A stretch of 64,000 nucleotides of DNA from Cinclus cinclus (lineage: Eukaryota > Chordata > Aves > Passeriformes > Cinclidae). Below are positions 1 to 11,640 of the stretch, piece after piece (position 1 is the stretch's first letter; each line of letters opens with the position of its first letter). A program made the position numbers and the translations under genes. The notes beneath the pieces are model-generated. The model was not told the origin of the DNA and did not search any database. It saw only the letters and a list, made by a program, of their open reading frames with translations. The stretch covers positions 19,440,258 through 19,504,257 of the forward strand of contig NC_085047.1 in NCBI RefSeq assembly GCF_963662255.1, read 5' to 3'.

Positions 1-1009
1 TAACACAGCAAGTTCTGTTCCATGTTTAACCTCTGCAGTCCCTTCTTGAATGTTTTTTGGGTGTTTTTTAGTTGGATGAATTAACATGAGTATCTTGATG
101 CATGTACTAAAATTGCTGCAATGTTTCCATACTATTGTTGTGCAACTGTTTGTCTTCTTTTATTAATGCCAGCAGATTTAGATAAAGACTCTAAAGACAA
201 GGAAAAAAACTTGCTGTGAGACACACCAGCAGAAAATCCATTTACTTCAAGTGATGTTTCTATGGGTTTATACCACTATAGCCACAAGCCAAACCTGTAT
301 CACAAAGAAAGGCAGAAGGGGAAGGAGAATGCTTATCTGCCCACTTTTTGAAACAGTATTAAATATTGCTGTACCACTGTCTCCTACTAAAGAGGCACCT
401 CTGACTCCTCATCTCATTGGAAAATGTGACATTTCAAAAATACTTGACTTTTGACAGCTACATCTGCAGTACTGCTCTATAAGCACAGTTATTATAGTGC
501 TAACCACAAAACTGTTGTAACACCATATTAAAATAATCCCTTTATATACCTTCCAGAGCTCTGGCAATGTTTTGCCAGCACCTGAGAGTTACAGAAGGTA
601 TGTTACCCATTAATCATCTGCATAGTTTTATATATACACCACCTAGAGGGATGTAGTAAATACAGACCAGAAAGAGTATAGAGGTTGAAGTCGGCTGTAG
701 AAGTTCACTTGCCATTCCTAACAGATATATTGAAGTGCCTCTTTGACAGCAACTTCTGTCCAGAGACGAGACAGATGGGACACTTGTGAAAAAAGGGTTG
801 TTTAAAGTTCAAGAGAAAAATCAACACTCATAATCATGAAGTAATGATAATCTTATTATCTTAAATAATGATAAAGAAATCTTGTAATGATCCAATGCCA
901 CACAGTCCCAGGCAATTTTTCTGTGAGAATTCCTACATGGATTGGGCACTATATTTGAGATTAAGTTTATAGCTGAATACAAGAATGGCATCATGAGGTT
1001 TTAGCGAGG
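1..1009. other. unique non-coding DNA, no gene seen
   Basis: AT-rich single-copy-looking sequence. The longest plus-strand frame here (251-454, 67 codons) has no recognisable domain and no splice or composition support, so I treat it as chance. There is no recognisable repeat up to the LTR that begins near 1010. Confidence 0.7.
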
Positions 1010-1867
1010 TGGTAATACTGTATTTTAGAAGGGGAACAATACAAAAAAAAAATAAACCAAAAACAACAAAACCAGAGTGACTTCAGCAGTAGAGAAGAGT
1101 GAGAATATGCAGAATACATGTGAGCCCTGCAGATAAGATCAGTGAAGGAGAGGAAGGAAGAGCTCCACGTGCTGGAGCCCTGTAACCCCATGGTGTAGAA
1201 AATGGTGAGGCCTGATACTCCCCTGCATCCCATGGAGGTGAATGGAAGTGCAGAGATCACCTGCAGCCCATAGAGCACCCCATGCTGGAAACAGGAGGAT
1301 GCCCAAAAGAGCCTGTCAGTGTGTGGAAAACCCATGCTGGAGCAGGCTCCTGCCAGGACCTGTGGAGCCATGGACAGAGGAGCCCATCCTGGAGCAGGTT
1401 TGCTGGCAGGACTTGTGACCCCACAGGGGTCCCACATTGGAGCACTGTACCCCATGGAAGGGCCCCACACTGGAACAACTCAGTGAGAACTTCAGCCCAT
1501 AAGGACTCACATTGGAGAAATTTGTGGAAGACTGTCTCCCTTGGGATGGACCCCATGCTAGAGAGAAGGGGAAGAGTGTGAGGAAGGACCAGCAGAGCCC
1601 AGTAAGAAATGAGGGGTGGGGGGTGGAGAAGATATTTTAATATTTCGTTCTTATTTCTCATTATCCTACTCTGATTTGATTGGTAAGAAATTAAACTAAT
1701 TTATTCAAGTCATCTGTTTTGCCTGGGACAGAAATGGGTTAATGATATCTCCATGTTCCTTATCTTAACCAATAAGCCTTTTCATTCTATTTCCTGTCTT
1801 CCTTGTCCACTGTAGGAGGGGAGAGATAGAGTGGCTTTTGTAATCCAGCCAGGGTCAACTCACCACG
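1010..1867 (+). mobile_element. old solo LTR of an avian endogenous retrovirus
   Basis: The block is more GC-rich than its surroundings. It is built from a degenerate unit of roughly 40-50 bases carrying variants of 'ccatgctggagca' and 'ggacttgtgaccc' (about 1280-1560). An AT-rich stretch with 'ctactctgatttgattgg' follows at about 1665-1682, and the right edge is 'ccagccagggtcaac' (1845-1859) followed by 'tcaccac'. I recognise this order as a long terminal repeat that is widespread in bird genomes. The plus strand is inferred because the AT-rich polyadenylation-type segment precedes the terminal part. The usual AATAAA position appears decayed, reading 'ggtaagaaatt'. No internal retroviral genes follow, so it is a solo or truncated LTR. 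Open frames of 99-159 codons on both strands are by-products of the GC-rich repeat units. The left edge is uncertain by about 50 bases, and the retroviral class is not certain from sequence alone. Confidence 0.75.
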
Positions 1868-4800
1868 ACTCACTAGCCGAACGCATAACAGCTGTTTTGT
1901 ACTTGTGCTTCATACCTTTGTTAAACATTTAGTAATCTTTCCTAATCATCTAGGAAAACTTTAATATACAAGGTGCCCACACAAACCATGGACTCGCTAA
2001 CAAGTCCCATGTCTGATAGTAAATGTTAAGATGATTTTGCAATCCAGTAACAGTAAAGAGGGAAGAGATCCTCATGTTGCAATAATTAGAGGTCTTGCTG
2101 AGGTATGGTCAAAGATGTGCCCTGCCAAATGAGGGTACTAAATTAAATAGATAAAAATTGTCAATAGTTGCTACCAAATTTTAAATTAACAGCGTAGTTT
2201 ACCATTATTAGCAATGTTGCCTTAATAAAACCACAAATATACTATTGCACGCAGTCAGAGATAATCATGATTGTATTAAAACCAGCATCTGGATTAGATG
2301 TAGAAGAGTGCACAAGTTCGTTCCATAGCTGCAAATTGCCCAGAACAGTAGGCCCCAGAACATCATTCAGGTGACACTGGGGGAAAAACATCAAGTTCCC
2401 ATCTTTGCATCCCATCACTTGTAGTAAGCAGGCTGGCCTATCTCCTCCTCCAGGGCTGATTTTTTTTTATTTTTTTTTAAATGTATAAATCAGTCTGAAA
2501 TTTGTATGGAGAGGGAGAAAATAATTTAAGTAACACACCCGCCAATTTTACACACTCATAATACCTGTGCCTCTCAAAGAAAAACAGACTGAACTTCACA
2601 ATCATTACCCAGAAAGTGGGATCTAGCATCAGGCAGAAGGAAAATTGTGGTCTATTTACATAATGTATAATTTTGTAATATATGGCATACTCTTATTGCA
2701 ACATTATATCAATTATTTACAAAAAAAATTAATAAATTTAACTATGTTGCTCCCACTTACCAACCGCTTTAGAATAATTTAAAACTCATTTCCTGATGCC
2801 CTGAAATTATTCTAAACTGTGCATGCTGGCAAACACAAAAACCTTTTTACTCCCCATTTGCAAATGACATCTACTCTATTTCTATCTTTGTTTTCAGACT
2901 CGAGACTACTTTAGCACTTAATTTCTTAATCTGTCAAATAGCTTCATCAAAAACCAGAGTAACACTCCTCAAACCCCCATAGATTCAAAGTTACAAAAGC
3001 TACACATAAAATTTTACCAAAGTTGCATATTAGACAAAAGAAATCATATAACCTTTCTTCCTTTCCTTTGTAGGAACATCCTCTCTGCTAAAAAAAAACC
3101 TGCAAACATTGGTAACAACATGAAGGGAGAAAGGCTGATGAATATGTTATTGCAGAATGCTTGCTGCATGGCTACAGTGAAAGGCAGCTTCCCATTATTA
3201 GCTGAATTTTCTACCAACTCCCTCTTTCTATTAGTATAAGATCACTCCTGTTCTGGTTTCAGGCACACAAATACAAAGAGACAATAAAAGCCATTAAGTG
3301 CAGGTGCAGCCTCTAGCATTTGAAATTTTAGCAGTCTGAAAAACTAAAATCCAAGAAATTCAGAGAAAAGGTTGTTTTCTTTACTTCCTTTACAATCATT
3401 CTACATATCAGAATCAAATACAAGCAGGAGACCTTGGAGAATGCTTAAAAATAAGTATGTTAATACCAACCCAGTGGCACTTATTTCATCACAGATTTCT
3501 GCCACAGCTTCACACTATGCTTTTTGCCTTCCAGTTCTCTGATCTGGGAAAGGCTTATTCACCTGCTTATCTTCAAATCCAAAGGAATATACTGCACACT
3601 TAGAATTAAATGTGTAGGAATAAGATCAGAAGTCAAGGGTTTGCTTTTTAAAAGCGTAAGTAAGGTCAATAAAACATATTGCTAAAATGAAGTACAGTGT
3701 CGTGTCCTAGAAGGGATCTATTTTTTATAATTTCCTAGTTATTTACTTGGACAGTATTTGCACAGGTTTTGCCACTTTATTATTGTTTTGCAAAACTGAA
3801 GGGGCAAAGAGCAAATCAGCTCTGGCAGCACTGACAGTGAAATGAAAAGCCGTTGCAGATCCCAGGTCAGAGTGCTAGGAACAAGACTGGAGACTGAAGC
3901 TAAGTTCAGGATGTAATGAAGAGGTAAAAAACAGACTTAGCATGTCAGGAAGGTGGTGGGCATGTCAGCAGAGAGGGCTGTGTGTGGAGGTGAAGGATGG
4001 GTGAGGAACCCAGACACAGAGACTTTTGACAAGTAGCAGGACTCAAAACTGTACGCAAGCAAAGAAACTGGGACAAAGGGACTTTCTCAGGGTACCAGAA
4101 AGTGAGTGAAAACGTTGGATGGAGCTGACAGAGAAAGGTTAAGACAGTCAGAAGGAAAAAGGTAACAGAGACAGCCTAGGTGTATAAGCTCAAAACACTG
4201 CAGAAAGGACAAAGTGTTTCTAGCTGTGATATGCAGCTGGCTAAAGGGCCACAGGAGTAGGAAGCAGCAAAAGAGGAAGGTGGCAAGAGACAGCCTGTAA
4301 CAGGGAATCAATGAGTAACAGTGACAGACAGAAGAATGAGCCAAGTCCAAAAAATGGTTGTTTCTTTTAAAAGGTTGGTTTGATCCATGACCATAAACAA
4401 CATATTGCTTGTAATTTTGTGGCTACCATAAGGCATCACTGCTCTGCAGAAGCATTCTTATATGATATGAGAGCATCACATATATTTGCATTGCTTTAAC
4501 TTCAGTTCTGGATGTCCCCATACTTATAAAACTCTAGCTTAAGACAATTATACCACATCTCTAACACCAGTTTTTACCATCAGCACTTCTGTTGGTGGTG
4601 CTTTCCACCAGATGTACTCAGGGCTCATTTACAGATTGGGTCAGCACCACCACCTCCATTTTACAGATGAAATATGAAGGTGCTGTAGATCAGTCTGCAT
4701 TATTAATGTCAACTCTCAACCTTTAATTCATTTTACTGTCATTTTCCTTGAAATATTCATCTTTACTTCTGCACTAAGGGTATTTTGTCATGTATTTCTA

Positions 4801-7800
4801 ATGCATGTCAGAAGTACCTGGAGCATAGTAGTGGCCTTTTTTAGCAGTCTCAGGACTCTCTTTTTAGCATGTCTCAGGACATGATTAAGTTGCACAGTAC
4901 CAACTCCCACACTACTCAAAACAAATCCGCTCTCCCCCAAGTTTACCTGTCTGGTTGAACATGTTCCACCTTAACTGTAGCATCTCTAGAGAAAGCTCCT
5001 TTGTGTTCCCACAGTTCAGCTTGTTCTCACATCCCCATTTTTCCTCCTAGTCCACACAGCTTAAAAAATGCATTAGTATGTACTATGCTATGTACTCCAT
5101 ATCCTGCCATATCCTGCATTTGAAACCTTCATTCTTTAGCACCTAAAGAGAACCTACTGATTATGGCTTTTTGTAGGTGTATCTGTTATATTCTGGAAGA
5201 CTTTCAGAAAAGAAGCTAGAATATCTCAGCTGCTTCCTTAAGCAAATTCACATAGATTTTCAGTATTTTGAGAAAGGCAAATGATCAGGGTCTCCCCTTA
5301 AACCCAAGGATAACTTATAGCACTGTACCAAGCTCCCTTCTCCTTCCCATTTTCCTTTTTTCTCAAATGCTAACCCTTAATAAGAGACTTCTCTCTTCTG
5401 AAGTAAGAGGTGTTGGGCCCAATGACCTGAAGGCACAGCAACATAGCAATGGGACTTTCTCCTACGAAGATCTTGAGGCCTGGCTCCCTCTCTCAAAGAG
5501 CACCTGCACTCTTCTATGGGTACCTTATTTTGCTGCTGCTGGACAGAAAACAAGACCTAGCCCCAACCTTAAAATGGCTATGAATATCAGTGAGCTCCCC
5601 ACAAAGCCTGGCAGATACAGACCAAATACTAACAGGGAGAAGTTAATGCCAGACACCATGGTGTTCTACCAAACTACAATCTGATGGTAACAGTCAAAAG
5701 CTTTCTATGACTCCAAGATTTCTTCCCAGCTTTCCCTCTTGCATGTAATCCAGTACTTTTTAAAAATTTTAATTGAAACTGTTGCTAGGAAAACCACGAG
5801 GTTTTACTCTATGCCCGTCCCTAATGTTACCGGCCAGTCCTTACAAAAAATTATGTTTACTGCCTATTCCTTTCCATGTTGGGATGTACTGATTCTTCTG
5901 AGACAAGGACACCAACCTACCTTTGGATAAAAATGTACACAAATTCACATTAAAAAAATAAAGTGATGATGCCACTGTGTTCTCAGTGATTGCATTGCAG
6001 ACCAGGATAGCCTGTTCCTGAAGAGCCATCCCACAGGCAAGTAATGAAGAACAGTGGTTAAACAAAGAAAAACAAAAACAAAAATCACCAGGTAGAATAT
6101 TTAAAATATTTATCCAAAAATTAAAATATAAATTGACAAGGCATGAAAAATATCTGATCTCTTTCCACAGGCTTCTTTCTTAGCTGCACATTTAGCAACA
6201 TTTCACAGAATTGGCAAAGACTGAACTCTAACAGAAAATCTCATCTTCTTTCAGGTTCCAAGGCTCAGACATATTAGAGCCACTGACAGAAAAGGAAGCT
6301 GATAAAATGACCGTTTTTTGTTCTTGTTGGGTTATTTTTTGTTGTTTTGTTTTGCCTTTTTTTTCCCTTGCAACTGGTGTCATTGTCAGAAACGGATTCA
6401 TTTTGTTGAGATTTTTAATGATACAGAAACTAGACTTCAACTTGAAGTTCAGCCTGAGGATCATTTACCCATGCAGTAAATGTTTAATCTAATGGAAATA
6501 AGAAATTCATGCAGCATCAAGAAAATGGTGTTTCTTTAGGGAGTGCGGATATATGACTGTTGAGGAAGAAAGCAGAGGTCATTTAAATATATTTTCTTCT
6601 TCCCTCCTCTCTAGCATTTACTGTCTCTTGTCTAAGTGCACTCTAGGTCTTGACAATTAAATGAACAGATGCTATCCTGTTAGCAGGCTTGTTTTTAAGA
6701 ATGTTCATTCCAGGAGAAGAGTTTTCTAATATCATATAGTAAGCTAAATATATTAAAGATTTTTCTCATTAGGCTTCATCTGTACAGGAATATACCTCTC
6801 AGGTGAAATGCTCAGAATACCCACCATTAAGTTATCAGGGTTAAAATCCCCAGGTGAAAGGTACAACATATCCCGGAAAGGGTGAAAGGGAAAAAAAAAT
6901 TCTCTCTCCTTGTTAGTGCTAGAAATCCGATCATGATTGTAATTGATTTTTATAGCGATATGACACTGCACTTGCTGCAGATCATTTTAATATCAGCCAT
7001 GTTGATTTAAATCCTACAAAACCTAACACAAAAAGACAGGCTGCAGAGCAGGCCACTGCATGAGACAACAGCATTTGGCAGATAATCAGGAGTCAGGCTG
7101 ACCACAGTAAGTCAACTGTGACACCAAAAGGCATGACAAAATTCAAAGGCTTTACCACAGTGCCTTTGAGCAAAAAAGTCTACCCTGCCAAAATAACAAT
7201 ATATTTGCCACTTCAGGTAGTACCTGCTCCTGACAGTGGTGCTAAAGAATGCCAGAGCCCTTCTCCATCTCTAAGGAACATCATTTGCAGATCATTTAGT
7301 CATGAGAGAATACAAATTCTGATCCTTAAGAACTGAATAAACATTTCATCATTTTTGTAGCAGCAAGCTAAACATAAAAACAAAGTATGTTAGCCATGCA
7401 TAAGTAGGTAGGATCAAATACTCAGTATTGTGTTTGGTTCTCAATCTTAACAAAAGGATTTTTAGCAGATGACTAAGCACACTAAGTGGCACAGTTAGTC
7501 TGATAAAATTAAACAAGTAGACTTGCGTCAGCAACATTAGGCCCTTAGCTATGTGTGAAGAACAATATTAGAAGTGACAGCGGAACAAGTCCCACACAGC
7601 AAGCAAAACCTGAAGACTTCTTGCTGCATCAGCAAGGGATGAGAGCAGACACCCAAACACACCTCTCCTACCTTTTGTTTGTTTCATCCTTTAGCAAGAA
7701 GTCAACTCTGACATTGCAAACCCAAGCAACAAGTAGACAGCAAGCCATATATCACCACTTGTGGAAAATAATCTGCTTGCAGCAGCCTGCTTGTATATAC

Positions 7801-8776
7801 CAAAACACCATGTAAATTTGAACACAACTGATCACAGACACAGGAAAAGCTTCAAAAACTAAAGCAAACTCATCATGGAGAGTGCCCAGTACCAATAGCT
7901 TGAATGTCTCTGCCTTGAACCTTTTTCCAGAGCTTCCCCAACTCCATCAGATTAGACACTATACATTTTCTTTTCCGTAAGGAATAGTAAATGTCTTATT
8001 AAGACACTAGAAAATATATACATAAGTGTTACATACCAAGAGGAAGGTAGGGGATGGCAAGATTGTCATGCTCCTCTCATGACTTGATCTGAACTTTCCC
8101 AGAAGCTCATGACTTCACTTACCAGTTTAACTGGTGGGTTTATTTGCTGACAGGTACTGCTGCTGCACAGAATTGCAAGAAAAGAGGTAGCACCCCATCC
8201 TTAAAAAATGTTTACTAACCAGCCAAGTGTCCAGCAGAACCTGCATCTCCTGCCTCATCAGATTCCACCACACACATCAGACATTAGGCCATTTGAAAGA
8301 CCTGCTCCTTCCTTCAGATCTTGTGTATTTTCCCTGGTGGAAATGCTGATGCCTAAGGTTGGTAGAGGTTACACTAACCCAAGCTGAAATCATAGCTGTG
8401 AAGCTAAAGTGATTTTGTGAAATCATGAGAAGTCTGTCCTACATGAGAGGTCAGACAAAATCTAAAGATTGGGAGAAGTCTTTTCTTATGATTTCTGCAA
8501 AATTGTCTCAATTCTGAACTCCTGCAGTCTTGATACCTTCAATGGTGTCGCTGCATATATAGCGTACACACAAACCAGCACCCTGTTTTGCCTTCCTTTC
8601 CAAGAATAACAGCAAATTTCATGCAATCAGAGCACAAGAGGGATGTTGGGAGAAAGAAAACGGGACGGAGGAACAAAGCAGCTTGGTGAGTTACCAGCTA
8701 GAAACTCACTTTGCATTCTGACAAGTTCAACATTTCTTTGTCACGATTATGTTCTTTCTGTATCCAGCTAAGAGAT
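1868..8776. other. unique non-coding DNA, no gene seen
   Basis: About 6.9 kb of AT-rich sequence with no exon or RNA gene I can support. The longest frame, 5268-5684 plus (138 codons), is low in recognisable structure and has no family resemblance. Minor features are T/A-rich runs near 2460-2480, a small imperfect tandem duplication at about 4835-4881 ('tttttagca..tctcagga' twice) and a 10-base doublet 'catatcctgc' near 5098-5118. Confidence 0.65.
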
Positions 8777-9082
8777 TGTGGAGACCCAGAGTGGCATTCC
8801 CAGTTAAGGAAAATGAGAGGCCTCCAGCCCTGTGCCCTCTCCCTCTCCGTCAGCCTTTCGGTCACTCCCTCCCTGTTTCCCTGTTGACCCTTGCCCTAAC
8901 CCCACCCTTGTGACACCCCCATGTCCCCTGGTAATTGGTCTCTGAGGTTTCTTAACCTGGACGCCCTCAGCCCCTCTTTGCCTTTTGTTCTCTGACCCAT
9001 GGACAGTGCACACACCTGGCTGAAATAAACATCTCTGTGAAACCCCTGCAAAGGCCCTTCCTGCTTTCCTTACTTGCTATCA
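8777..9082 (+). mobile_element. LTR-like block, possible second ERV solo LTR
   Basis: A sharply bounded GC- and CT-rich segment in AT-rich surroundings. It begins 'tgtggagac' and ends 'cttgctatca', so it has the TG...CA ends typical of LTRs. It contains an AATAAA signal at 9024-9029 near its right side, preceded by a pyrimidine-rich, GC-rich body (8820-8990). This layout of body, AATAAA, short tail and CA resembles avian endogenous-retrovirus LTRs. I do not see a matching target-site duplication at the two edges. The alternative is a GC-rich unique island. The minus-strand frame 8804-9013 is not credible as a gene. Confidence 0.42.
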
Positions 9083-9250
9083 GCCCAAAAAGCAAACAGA
9101 TGCAACAGAGATGACAAAAATGGAGGGAGGAGGGTAAGGAATCACATATCAGTTTTTCTCATTTGCTGTCCACACATGTGAGGACAGGGGGAGAAAGGGA
9201 GAAGGAAGAATCAATTAGAAATATGAGAATTTTTTTCATGTCAATATATT

Positions 9251-9545
9251 CTAGAATATCCTGAGTTGGAAGGGACCCACAACGATCTTTCAAGTCCAAC
9301 TCCTGGCCCTGCATAGAACACCCTGGGAATCACACCATGATTCCTGAGAATCATGCTGAGATTCTCCTGAGGGCATTGTCCAAAAGCTTCTCGAATTCTG
9401 TCAGGCTTGGTGTTGTGACCAGTTCCTGGGGAACCTGTTCCAGTACTCAGCCACCCTCTGGGTGAAGAACATTTTTTTAATATCCAACCTAAACCTCCCC
9501 TGACACAACTTCAATCTGTTCCCTCAGGTCCTGTCATTGGTCACA
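9251..9545 (-). mobile_element. CR1 LINE, 3' end fragment
   Basis: Read on the plus strand the block starts 'ctgagttggaagggaccc' and continues through 'agtccaactcctggccctgc', 'tctgtcaggcttggtg', 'acctgttccagtac', 'ccaacctaaacctcccctg' and 'ccctcaggtcctgtca'. These are the landmarks, in the right order, of the reverse complement of a CR1 3' end covering the last part of ORF2 and the 3' UTR. The element is therefore on the minus strand and 5'-truncated, as is usual for CR1. A small local expansion around 9330-9380 ('atgattcctgagaatcat') departs from the family pattern. It is moderately diverged. Confidence 0.9.
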
Positions 9546-10384
9546 TGATTAAATTTATTTTTTACAGCAAAGAGAGAGGAAGTGGCTATTTGTTAATTTG
9601 TTTTTTTAATTTTTTTAAGTGAAAAACCTATTACTACTTATCAAAACTGATGATCCCAAGGATTTTCTATAGGTTACATTAGGTAGAACAAGGATATAAG
9701 CTAAATTCACTTAACTGAGGATCAATACCTTCTCTCCTGCACAATACTCTCTTGATACTTACAGAGATCACATTTTTCTTTTCTGAGATATTTCCAATTT
9801 TTCAGCCCCCCAAAGACCCATATTTTTTTTGCAACTGACCAAGATTTCCAATTTTGAAGAAGTTTAAGTGTGTAAGTGTTCACTTTGGAGACATATTTTG
9901 CTAGAATATTATAAATTATTCTGATATTTTCACCAACCAAGTTTGATCATTTCATCTTCAACTCTTAAGATGAGCAGCCAAAAAGCAGTCAGTTTCCTTG
10001 TGATCAATTAAAAAACAATTGAAGCACAACTAAAATGATCAATGTAAAAAATATGGTGTAACACAATTACTGAAGAATGCAATAATGGATCACTAAACCT
10101 TTTAAAGGAAGTTCAATCTAAGTTAGACAATTCCATAGCTGTAAGTATATCTCCATATTAATCTTACTTACAGCCTAGTAGCCTTCATTAACAGCAATCA
10201 AGTAGTCACAGTGTGTAGCTGAAGAGAAAGAGAAGCTTTAGGCACACATTTAGATGAGTTTATGTGCATGTTGGAAGAAAAGCTTCTGTACTCAGGCATG
10301 AGGTTCCTTGCATATGGGAATTTGCATTTCACTTTTTTTTCATATCTTTTGTCTCTACCCATTCCTCTTGCCAGTGCAGGTCAC
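9546..10384. other. unique non-coding DNA between CR1 copies
   Basis: AT-rich spacer with no recognisable gene. The minus-strand frame 9722-9940 (72 codons) has no family resemblance. Confidence 0.6.
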
Positions 10385-11640
10385 CCCAAATGGCAGCTCA
10401 AGCCTCTGGCATATCAACTACTCTTTTCAGGTTTTTATCATCTGCAAACGAGGAGAAGTCCAAGTCCTCTCTCCCATCATCCAGATTGCTAATGAAGCTT
10501 TGGACCTAGCATCAGCACTTGGGGTACTTCATTAGCAATTGGCTTCTAGCTACATTTTTTGCCTCTGACCACAGCAATCTGAGCCCAGCAGTTCAGCTGG
10601 TTTTTAATCCACCTCTCTGTCCAGTTGTATATCCTGTAACATCATTTCAAAGCCAGGTTGAAAGAGGCCCTGAGCAACCTGGTTTAGTGGAAGGTGCCCA
10701 TGACAGAGGGGGTTGGGACTAGATGATCTTAAGGGCCCTTCCAACTCTAGACATCTTATGATTCTATGATCATCCATTTCCATGAGGACACTGCCAAATA
10801 TCTTTCTAGAGACAAATCAAACAACATCTACTTCTCCTCCACTGGGCCTCTCATTTCTTCACAAAAGGCTGTCACTTCCTCTTCATAAATCCATGCCGAT
10901 TACTTCTGTTCACCCTCTTGCCATTCACAGACCTAGAAACAGACTCCAGGAATAGTTATTCCATTGTTCTCCAAGGATGGAAGTAAAGCTGATCAGTCCA
11001 TAGTTCCCTGAATCTTCCTTCTTGCCCTTTTAGTAGGGTGTGATATTTGCTGCCTTCCAGCCCTCAGTCATCTCCTGACCACTGTGACTTTTTAAATGCT
11101 GTCACATCACTCAGCCCTCTCAGCATGCACGGGGGCATCCTGTTCTAGGGACATGCACATGACCAGTTTAAACGTTCCCTAACCTGATATACCAGCTGTC
11201 TTCCTAGCTATAGAATTTTATTCTAGTCTCAAGAACCTGGCATTCCTGAAAGGTAAATCTTATCATTAAAGACCAAGCTGAAGATATCAAGTACCTTCAG
11301 CCCTTTAAGTGTCATTTGTTACCAGAGCCTCTGCCCTGTTCAGTGGCAGGTCTGTTTTGCCTCACCTTTTTGCTGCTGATGTACCGGTAGAAGATTTTCA
11401 TGTCACTCTTTGCAACCCCTCACCAGACTCACCTTCAGGTGGACTTTTGTTTTCCGAATCCCATCCTTGGCACATTGGCCAGTTACTCTACCTACTGCCT
11501 CGGCCACCTAACCCTGCCCCTGCTTCTTGCAATCTTCTTTCTGTGCCCAAGTTTTGTCAGGAGCTCCTTGCTCATCCAAGCAGACCTCCTGCCACCTCCT
11601 GCATGATTTCATGCTCTTGAAGATGGACAGCTCTTGAGCT
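10385..11640 (-). mobile_element. decayed CR1 LINE ORF2 (linker to reverse transcriptase)
   Basis: This is a long, heavily mutated piece of CR1 ORF2 on the minus strand, so 5' to 3' runs from 11640 down to 10385. Near 11570 'gtcaggagctccttgctcatcc' and 'cagacctcctgccacc' mark the linker between endonuclease and reverse transcriptase. The reverse complement of about 10990-11035 encodes KGKKEDSGNY, matching the conserved GNYRP-type start of the CR1 reverse transcriptase. The reverse complement of about 10433-10449 encodes a FADD-like catalytic box ('gtttgcagatgataaaa'). Stops and indels break the frame throughout, so it is a dead fossil. It is interrupted by a plus-strand CR1 tail at 10651-10769. 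The plus-strand open frames here (for example 11309-11620) are antisense by-products. Confidence 0.85.
10651..10769 (+). mobile_element. CR1 3' tail inserted inside another CR1
   Basis: The plus strand reads 'gagcaacctggtttagtgga', then 'ggttgggactagatgatctt', 'gcccttccaactc' and finally 'ttatgattctatga'. This is a CR1 3' end in its own orientation, finishing on the family's terminal attctatg-type octamer. The flanks belong to the opposite-strand ORF2 fossil, which resumes right after 10769, so this copy landed later. A near-match 'atcatttc' / 'atccatttc' borders the two ends and may be a degenerate target-site repeat. Confidence 0.85.

Noticed and set aside
991..1470. 159-codon minus-strand open frame, the longest in the window
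   Set aside because: It lies antisense inside the LTR's GC-rich repeated units. Overlapping long frames on both strands there reflect repeat composition, not a gene.
5268..5684. 138-codon plus-strand frame
   Set aside because: Low-information sequence with no family match and no splice or promoter support.
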